Below are positions 26,983-32,427 of a stretch of 32,427 nucleotides of DNA, in pieces. Within the stretch, counting starts at the first letter, position 1; every line of letters begins with the position of its first letter. The DNA is from an uncultured Sphingomonadaceae bacterium (lineage in GTDB: Bacteria; Pseudomonadota; Alphaproteobacteria; Sphingomonadales; Sphingomonadaceae): NCBI GenBank assembly GCA_902806235.1, contig CADCVW010000010.1, positions 1 to 32,427 of the forward strand, written 5' to 3'. The notes under the pieces are model-generated. The model ran no database searches and was not told the DNA's origin. It saw nothing but the letters and a program-made list of their open reading frames with translations. A program made the translations under genes and the position numbers.

Positions 26983-29667
26983 GTGGACAGGATAACGACG
27001 AACCGCGGGCGGCTCTGCTTAGCGTTGCTGCTCGGGACTGCTCTGAGCGGCGCGGGCGCGCCGCTGCTCGCGCAGGAAGCGGCCCCCGCCGTCGGCCAGG
27101 GTACGCCCGCCGCGGCTCCGACGCTGCCCGAGGTCGCGCCGGAGGCGGCGCGCCCCATTCGCTCCATCCAGGTCACCGGCGCGCAGCGGCTCGAGCCGCA
27201 GACGGTGCTGTCCTACACGCAGCTGCGGTCGGGCGGCGCCTACACCCGCGAAGCCGCCGACCAAGCGATCAAGGACCTGTACGCGACCGACCTGTTCGCC
27301 GACGTCGCGATCAGCGAGAACGACGGCGCGGTCACCATTGCCATCCAAGAGAATCCGGTGATCAACCGCGTGATCCTGGAAGGCAACAAGCGCCTCAAGG
27401 AAGACAAGATCGCGCCGGAGATCCGGCTCGCGCCGCGCCAGATTTTCACTTCCGCGCGCGTCCGCGCCGACGTCGCGCGCATCCTGGAGCTGTATCGCCG
27501 TCAGGGCCGCTACGCCGCCCGCGTCGAGCCCAAGCTGGTCCAGCTCGACCAGAACCGCGTGGACGTGGTGTTCGAGATCGCGGAAGGGCCGAAGTCAAAG
27601 GTGCGGGCCATCAACATCATTGGCAACGAGGAGTTCGCCGATGACCGGCTCCGCGGGGAGATGGCGACCAAGACCGCGGGCGGGCTGCTCAGCTTTTTCA
27701 AGGGTAACACGAGCTACGACCCCGACCGGCTGAACTATGACCAGCAGAAGCTGCGCCAGTTTTACCTGACGCAGGGCTACGCCGATTTCCGCGTCGTGTC
27801 CGCCGTGGCCGAGCTGACGCCGGACCGCGAGGACTTCATCATCACTTACGTGGTGGAGGAGGGCGATCGTTATAAATTCGGCGACGTTACCGTCGAGAGC
27901 GAGATCCGCGACCTCAAGCCCGAGGTGATCAGCAACCTGCTGCCGATGCGCAAGGGCGACGCCTACAATGCCAAGCAGGTCGAGGACACGCTGGAGCGGA
28001 TCAACGAGACCGCCGGCCTGTTCGGCTACGCCTTCGCCGACGCGCGCCCGCTGTTCGAGCGCGACCGCGACGCGAAGACCATGAATATCACGTTCAAGGT
28101 CGAGGACGCGCCGCGGGTGTACGTTGAGCGGGTCGACGTCACCGGCAACACCTACACGCAGGACAAGGTGATCCGCCGCGAGTTCCGCTTGGCGGAGGGC
28201 GACCCGTTCAACTCGATCGCGGTAAAACGCAGCCGCGACCGCATCCAGTCGCTTGGTTATTTTCAGGAAAGCCTGGAGGTGAAGCAGGAGCAGGGTTCGG
28301 CTCCCGATCGCGTGGTGCTAGCCGTGCCGGTGGAGGAGCGCTCCACGGGCGAGCTGCAATTCTCCGCGGGCTTCTCCTCGCTCGAGCGGTTCATCGTCAA
28401 TGCGTCGATTCGCCAGCGCAACTTCCGCGGCATGGGCCAGGAGCTACGCGCCGGCATTAATTATTCCAACTACGCCAAGTCGATCGACCTCGGCTTCACC
28501 GAGCCTTACCTGTTCGACCGCAACATTGCGGTCGGCGTGGACCTGTACCGGCAGGACTACAACAGCTTCAACTTCACGCAGAGCGGCGAGCGCAACACGA
28601 CCTACGAGCAGCTGCGCACGGGCGGCGGCTTGCGTGCCGGCGTGCCGGTGACGGAGTTCCTGACGGCGGCGTTCCGTTACAACCTCAACTTCGACAACAT
28701 CACGCTCGATCGCGACACATTCTTCCTGCAGGACGCAGCGGGCAACAGCAGCTGCAACACGCTGCTCGCCGGCCGCTACCTGTGCGACTCGCTCGGCAAG
28801 CGGACAACGTCGTCGGTCGGCTACTCGCTGTTTTACGACAACCTGAACAACCGGCTGCGGCCGAGCGCGGGGCAGCGGCTGTCGTTCAGCCAGGACTTCG
28901 CGGGCCTCGGCGGCGACGTGAAGTACCTGCGCTCTCGGGTGGAAGCGGCGAAGTTCTGGGAGCTGGGCCGGCGCGGCAGCGGGCTGGTCTTCTCCACCCG
29001 GCTCGAGGGCGGCTACATTCACTCGTTCGAGGACCGGCGCGGGCCCGGCATCGACCCGATCCGCATCAATGACCGCTTCATGCTCGGCGAGCCGCAGCTG
29101 CGCGGCTTCGACATCCGCGGCGTCGGCCCGCGCGTGCAGCGCGTCGCCTTCGACACGACGACCAACGACTTTGTCACGGATCGCAACCAGATCGTTGACG
29201 ACGCGCTGGGCGGCCGCGCCTATTACGTCGGGCGGGCCGAGCTCGAACTGCCGCTCGGGGGCGGCGCGCGCTCGCTCGGGCTGCGGCCGTCGATCTTCGC
29301 GGACGTGGGCGCGGTGTTCGGCATCACCCGGCCGAACCTGACGACGCTGGCCGACTTCACCACCACCGACCCGACGACCGGGGCGAGGGTCGTGGGCGCG
29401 CGTAGCATCTGTCTCGACCCAACCACCAACACGTCAACGCCCGTCATCGGCGCGAACTGCCCGACGGGGACGACCACCACCTTCTCCAGCCCGCCGTTCG
29501 AGGAGCGTTTCCTCGGCAACACGCCCAAGCCGCGCGTGTCCGTGGGCGTCGGCGTGAACTGGAATTCGCCGTTCGGCCCGTTCCGCATCGACGTCGCCCG
29601 GGCGCTCGTGAAGAGCCGCGGCGACGACACCAAACTCGTGACCTTCAACGTAGGAACCGCTTTCTGA
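26983..29667 (+). CDS. bamA: Outer-membrane protein assembly factor BamA
   Basis: Inserts beta-barrel proteins into the outer membrane as the core of the BAM complex. A signal peptide (NRGRLCLALLLGTALSGAGA, cleaved before QEA) is followed by five POTRA domains (roughly 45-460). The C-terminal 16-strand barrel carries the conserved LRGFDIRGVGPR motif and ends in the aromatic GTAF. From GTG 26983 the product is 894 residues; the upstream GTG 26971 and TTG 26902 are in frame. I prefer 26983 because GGGG lies 6 bases upstream and the signal peptide is then normal. Barrel loops contain two cysteine pairs and a Thr-rich insertion. The stop overlaps the next start (TGATG). Confidence 0.95.
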   Translation: MDRITTNRGRLCLALLLGTALSGAGAPLLAQEAAPAVGQGTPAAAPTLPEVAPEAARPIRSIQVTGAQRLEPQTVLSYTQLRSGGAYTREAADQAIKDLYATDLFADVAISENDGAVTIAIQENPVINRVILEGNKRLKEDKIAPEIRLAPRQIFTSARVRADVARILELYRRQGRYAARVEPKLVQLDQNRVDVVFEIAEGPKSKVRAINIIGNEEFADDRLRGEMATKTAGGLLSFFKGNTSYDPDRLNYDQQKLRQFYLTQGYADFRVVSAVAELTPDREDFIITYVVEEGDRYKFGDVTVESEIRDLKPEVISNLLPMRKGDAYNAKQVEDTLERINETAGLFGYAFADARPLFERDRDAKTMNITFKVEDAPRVYVERVDVTGNTYTQDKVIRREFRLAEGDPFNSIAVKRSRDRIQSLGYFQESLEVKQEQGSAPDRVVLAVPVEERSTGELQFSAGFSSLERFIVNASIRQRNFRGMGQELRAGINYSNYAKSIDLGFTEPYLFDRNIAVGVDLYRQDYNSFNFTQSGERNTTYEQLRTGGGLRAGVPVTEFLTAAFRYNLNFDNITLDRDTFFLQDAAGNSSCNTLLAGRYLCDSLGKRTTSSVGYSLFYDNLNNRLRPSAGQRLSFSQDFAGLGGDVKYLRSRVEAAKFWELGRRGSGLVFSTRLEGGYIHSFEDRRGPGIDPIRINDRFMLGEPQLRGFDIRGVGPRVQRVAFDTTTNDFVTDRNQIVDDALGGRAYYVGRAELELPLGGGARSLGLRPSIFADVGAVFGITRPNLTTLADFTTTDPTTGARVVGARSICLDPTTNTSTPVIGANCPTGTTTTFSSPPFEERFLGNTPKPRVSVGVGVNWNSPFGPFRIDVARALVKSRGDDTKLVTFNVGTAF

Positions 29668-30302
29668 TGACCAAGACCGTTCTCGGCGCCGGCGCGGCGC
29701 TCGCCGCCGCGCTGCTCAGCTCCACTGCAACCGCCCAGCGCGCGCCCGCCGCCGCCGTCGTGGTGGTAGACCTCAACCGCGTCACCACCGAGTGCAACGC
29801 GTGCCGCACCGCGTCGAATTCGTTGCGGACCCAGGCGCAGGCGCTGCAGCAGCGCGAGACGACGCTTACTCAGCCGCTGAACACCGAAGCGCAGTCGCTT
29901 CAGACGGCGGTGAACGCGCTCAACGGCCGCCAGCCCGACGCGGCGTTGCAGGCGCGGATCACGTCCTTTCAGCAGCGGCAGCAGACCGCGGCGCAGGAGG
30001 TACAGCGCACGACCAACAACATCCGCTCGATCCAGGCGAACGTGTCGCAACAGATTGGGCGCGCGCTGAACCCGATCTACAGCCAAGTGATGCAGCAGCG
30101 CGGCGCCAACATCATGGTCGAAATGGGCAGCACGCTCGCCCACGCGGGCGCGCTGGACGTGACCGGCGACGTGCTGGCCCGCCTAAACCAGTCGCTGCCG
30201 AGCGTCAGCCTGACGCCGCTGCCGCAGCAGCAGGGGGCGGGCCAGGCCGCGCCCACGGCGCAGCCTTCCCGGCCGGCGCAGAACCGCCCGCGCGGCCGCT
30301 GA
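29667..30302 (+). CDS. OmpH/Skp-family periplasmic chaperone
   Basis: Probable holdase for unfolded outer-membrane proteins on the way to BamA. The 211 residues start with a signal peptide ([18 protein letters not shown]) and the family opening strand [11 protein letters not shown]. Gln/Ala-rich coiled-coil segments (about 50-135) should form the Skp tentacles. A final strand region and a disordered Gln/Pro/Arg tail complete it. Two cysteines (TECNACRT) near the start are unusual for Skp. Sequence similarity to enterobacterial Skp is low, so the call rests on architecture and position directly after bamA. Confidence 0.82.
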   Translation: MTKTVLGAGAALAAALLSSTATAQRAPAAAVVVVDLNRVTTECNACRTASNSLRTQAQALQQRETTLTQPLNTEAQSLQTAVNALNGRQPDAALQARITSFQQRQQTAAQEVQRTTNNIRSIQANVSQQIGRALNPIYSQVMQQRGANIMVEMGSTLAHAGALDVTGDVLARLNQSLPSVSLTPLPQQQGAGQAAPTAQPSRPAQNRPRGR

Positions 30303-30303
30303 G

Positions 30304-30786
30304 GTGACGGACGCCGCGCCGCCTGCCGCCGAGCCCCCCGGGCTGCTCGACGCGCGGGCGGTGCTGGCGTCCCTGCCGCACCGCTACCCGATGCTGCTGG
30401 TCGATCGCGTGCTCACCCTCGACCCACCGCGGCGGATCACCGCGCTCAAGGCGGTGACGATCAACGAGCCTTTTTTCCAGGGCCACTTCCCCGGCCGTCC
30501 GATCATGCCGGGCGTGCTGATCGTCGAGGCGCTGGCGCAGGCCGCGGGCGTGCTCGCGCTGCGCTCACCGGGCGCGGGCGGCGGCGACAAGCTGGTCTAC
30601 TTCATGGCGATCGAGAACGCGAAGTTCCGCCGCCCGGTCGAGCCCGGGTGCCTCCTGCGGCTGGAGGTCGAGCTGGTCCAAGGACGTGGGCGCATCGCCA
30701 AGTTCTCGGGCCGCGCGCTGGTCGACGACCAGCTGATGGCCGAAGCGCAGTTCACGGCGACGGTCGCCGACCGACCCGCCGACTAG
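30304..30786 (+). CDS. fabZ: 3-hydroxyacyl-[acyl-carrier-protein] dehydratase FabZ
   Basis: Dehydrates beta-hydroxyacyl-ACP in fatty-acid elongation (hot-dog fold). In the 160-residue product the catalytic pair is H61 in [14 protein letters not shown] and E75 in IVEALAQA, preceded by [16 protein letters not shown] 30304 lies one base after the previous stop. In most Gram-negative bacteria fabZ sits between lpxD and lpxA; here both are missing from the cluster. Its TAG stop shares a CTAG with the stop of the convergent ATPase gene. Confidence 0.96.
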   Translation: MTDAAPPAAEPPGLLDARAVLASLPHRYPMLLVDRVLTLDPPRRITALKAVTINEPFFQGHFPGRPIMPGVLIVEALAQAAGVLALRSPGAGGGDKLVYFMAIENAKFRRPVEPGCLLRLEVELVQGRGRIAKFSGRALVDDQLMAEAQFTATVADRPAD

Positions 30787-31487
30787 GCGCGCACCCAGCC
30801 GGCTGCGGTGCGGCGCAGGCCGAAGCCCGCCTGCACCTCCACTCGCGCCAGCACCTCGCCGGGCGCGCCGTCGGCGACCACCCGGCCGTCCGCGACCACG
30901 AGTAGGCGATCGGCGAGGCGCTCGGCCGTTTCGAGGTCGTGCAATGTGATGACCAGCGCCGCGCCGCGCGCCGCTTCGTCTTGCAGCAGCTCGCCCAGGC
31001 GCAGCCGCCAGTCAGGATCGAGGTTCGCCATCGGTTCGTCGAGCAGGAGGAGCGGCGGCGCGGGCGCGAAGGCGCGGGCGAGCAGCGCGCGGGCGCGCTC
31101 GCCGGTGGACAGGCGGTCGGCGCGGCGGCGTGCCAGCGAGTCTAGGTCGAAACGGGCGAGCACACCTGCGACTTGCCCGCCCGCGCCTGCCGGGGACAGG
31201 CCGAGCGCGACAAGGTCGGCCACGCGGAGCGGCCAAGCTAGCTCGCGCGAGGCGGGCAGGAAGCCGAGCAGGTAGGGGCGGCGGGCCGGACCCGCGCGGT
31301 CGAGGCGCTCGCCGGCGACTTCGGTCATTCCCCGCGCGCCGCCGATCCCGGCGAGCGCGTGGAGTAGGCTGGTCTTGCCCGCGCCGTTGCGCCCGACCAC
31401 GGCGACGAGTTCGCCCGCCGCGAGCCGGAGGTCCGTCGGCTGGAGCCGTCCGGGGATCGCCAGTCCCGTCGCGCGGACAAGGGTCAC
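30783..31487 (-). CDS. ABC transporter ATP-binding protein (FecE/BtuD/HmuV type)
   Basis: Energises the FecCD-type permease encoded immediately upstream, importing an iron-siderophore, heme or cobalamin-like substrate. The 234 residues contain Walker A GRNGAGKT (32-39), signature LSTGE (126-130), Walker B LLLLDEP (146-152), D-loop NLD, and switch H183 in ITLHD. The Q-loop position reads FLPASREL, so the usual glutamine of the LPQ motif appears to be alanine (A79). GTG 31487 overlaps the permease stop (GTGA); the long open frame upstream of it is the permease gene read out of frame. The stop overlaps that of fabZ. Confidence 0.9.
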   Translation of the reverse strand: MTLVRATGLAIPGRLQPTDLRLAAGELVAVVGRNGAGKTSLLHALAGIGGARGMTEVAGERLDRAGPARRPYLLGFLPASRELAWPLRVADLVALGLSPAGAGGQVAGVLARFDLDSLARRRADRLSTGERARALLARAFAPAPPLLLLDEPMANLDPDWRLRLGELLQDEAARGAALVITLHDLETAERLADRLLVVADGRVVADGAPGEVLARVEVQAGFGLRRTAAGWVRA

Positions 31488-32427
31488 GCCCGGTCCCCCC
31501 AGCGCGCGCGGGAAACCAGGAACAGGAACAAGGGCGCGCCGAGCAGGGCGGTGAGGACGCCCACAGGCAGGCTCCGCCCGGCAGGGGCGAAGCGGATTGC
31601 AGTATCGGCGCCCAGCAGCAGTGTGCCGCCGATCAGCGCGGCGGGCAGGATGGCGCGGCCGGGGTGGCCGCCGACGAGCGGGCGGGCGAGCACGGGGGCG
31701 ATCAGCCCGACAAAGCCGACGGCTCCGCTCACCGCGACGCAGGCCCCCAGACCGAGCGCGCTCAAGGCCACCGTGGCGCGGGTGAGGCGGCGCAGGTCGA
31801 CCCCCATCGCCTCCGCCGCCTCGCTGCCCAGCGCGAGCCGGTCGTGGGTGGGGGCGAGCCGGAGCAGCGCCGCGGTGCAAAATAATGCGGGCACCGCCCC
31901 GGCGAGCGCTTGCTCGATCGACCTGTCGACGAAGCTGCCCATGAGCCAAGCGTAGGCGTCGTAGAATGCGAAGGGGGAGGGCGCGAGCGCGAGCGCGAGC
32001 GCTGTCAGCGCGCCGGCGAGCGTGCTCAGGGCGACGCCCGCGAGGAGCAGGGTCGCTGTGCCGCCGTCGCGACCGGCGAGGAGGAACAGGAGCGCCAAGG
32101 CGAGGGCCGCGCCCGCCACGCCGCCCAGCCCGACGGCGAGCGGGCCGGAGAAGCCAGCCAAGTAGGCCGTCGCCACCGCGCCGAGCGCCGCGCCCGAGCT
32201 CGCGCCCGTGACGTCGGGGGAAGCGAGCGGGTTGCGGAACAGGGCTTGGAGCGCCGCGCCGCTCGCGCCGAGCAGCGCGCCGTAGGACAGGCCGAGCAGC
32301 GCGCGTGGCAGGCGCAGTTCCGCGAGCACCGCGCGCGCGAGCGCCGGGTCGAGCCCGGCCAGGTCGCGCGCCGGCACGAGCAGGGAGAGCGCGGCCGCGA
32401 ACAGCAGCGCGGTCCCGAGCGCGGCGG
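31484..32427 (-). CDS. FecCD-family ABC importer permease, 5' end beyond window
   Basis: Inner-membrane subunit for iron-complex, heme or B12 uptake. The open frame continues to the window edge, encoding the first hydrophobic segment (ALGTALLFAAALSLLV) upstream of the GTG at 32377, so the true start is outside. Family signatures are present: LRLPRALLGLSYGALLGASG, the ALFRNPLASPDVTGASSGAALGA coupling region, and the C-terminal VGFVGLIAPVLARPLVGG motif with SLPVGVLTALLGAPLFLFLV. About eight membrane segments are visible. The substrate-binding protein or TonB receptor that would identify the substrate is not in the window. Confidence 0.93.
   Translation of the reverse strand, partial: AALGTALLFAAALSLLVPARDLAGLDPALARAVLAELRLPRALLGLSYGALLGASGAALQALFRNPLASPDVTGASSGAALGAVATAYLAGFSGPLAVGLGGVAGAALALALLFLLAGRDGGTATLLLAGVALSTLAGALTALALALAPSPFAFYDAYAWLMGSFVDRSIEQALAGAVPALFCTAALLRLAPTHDRLALGSEAAEAMGVDLRRLTRATVALSALGLGACVAVSGAVGFVGLIAPVLARPLVGGHPGRAILPAALIGGTLLLGADTAIRFAPAGRSLPVGVLTALLGAPLFLFLVSRARWGDRA

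Noticed and set aside
31488..31949. Extended start of the ATPase frame
   Set aside because: The extra residues are the permease gene read in another frame; the GTGA overlap at 31484-31487 is the natural start.
1..32427. CRISPR arrays, insertion sequences, prophage, defence islands
   Set aside because: No regularly spaced direct repeats, transposase or integrase motifs, or clusters of unknown genes. The only repeats are short palindromes, and the gene order is conserved core genome.

Overview
The window is visibly GC-rich and nearly gene-saturated. It looks like core chromosome of an alphaproteobacterium, most likely order Sphingomonadales. The basis is a CckA-type hybrid kinase, a GTTC-N7-GTTC LexA box in front of recA, intergenic palindromes with the CTGAGCCTGTCGAAG core common in sphingomonads, a eukaryote-like NADP isocitrate dehydrogenase, and a bamA-skp-fabZ cluster without lpx genes. 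The last point fits a lineage that makes glycosphingolipids instead of lipopolysaccharide. The assignment is inference from gene content; no rRNA is present.

Left part (1-9000): the 3' portion of aspS converges on a lytic transglycosylase gene across a palindromic repeat pair. Then come dapA-smpB (overlapping stop and start), a wrecked M13 metallopeptidase pseudogene, the cell-cycle kinase gene cckA and a single-domain response regulator. Middle part (9000-19700): recA with its SOS box and promoter, a VOC-family protein and alaS face three minus-strand genes: a membrane-anchored J-domain protein, a CPA2 cation/proton antiporter and icd. Divergent from icd is psd-pssA (phosphatidylethanolamine synthesis), whose 3' end overlaps a small antisense membrane-protein gene.

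Right part (19700-32427): a DnaA-box-like cluster and a foldable leader precede the classic rpsB-tsf-pyrH-frr-uppS-cdsA-dxr-rseP-bamA-skp-fabZ superoperon. It joins translation, UMP phosphorylation, undecaprenyl and phospholipid precursor synthesis, isoprenoids, envelope proteolysis and outer-membrane protein assembly. From frr to rseP the genes are chained by 4-base GTGA overlaps. The window ends in a convergent FecCD-type ABC importer (ATPase plus partial permease).

I found no CRISPR array, insertion sequence, prophage, toxin-antitoxin pair, rRNA or tRNA, and no convincing novel multi-gene system. The points most worth checking are the M13 pseudogene with a stop codon at its catalytic glutamate, the rpsB upstream region, the membrane J-protein, the ABC ATPase lacking the usual Q-loop glutamine, and the missing lpx genes.
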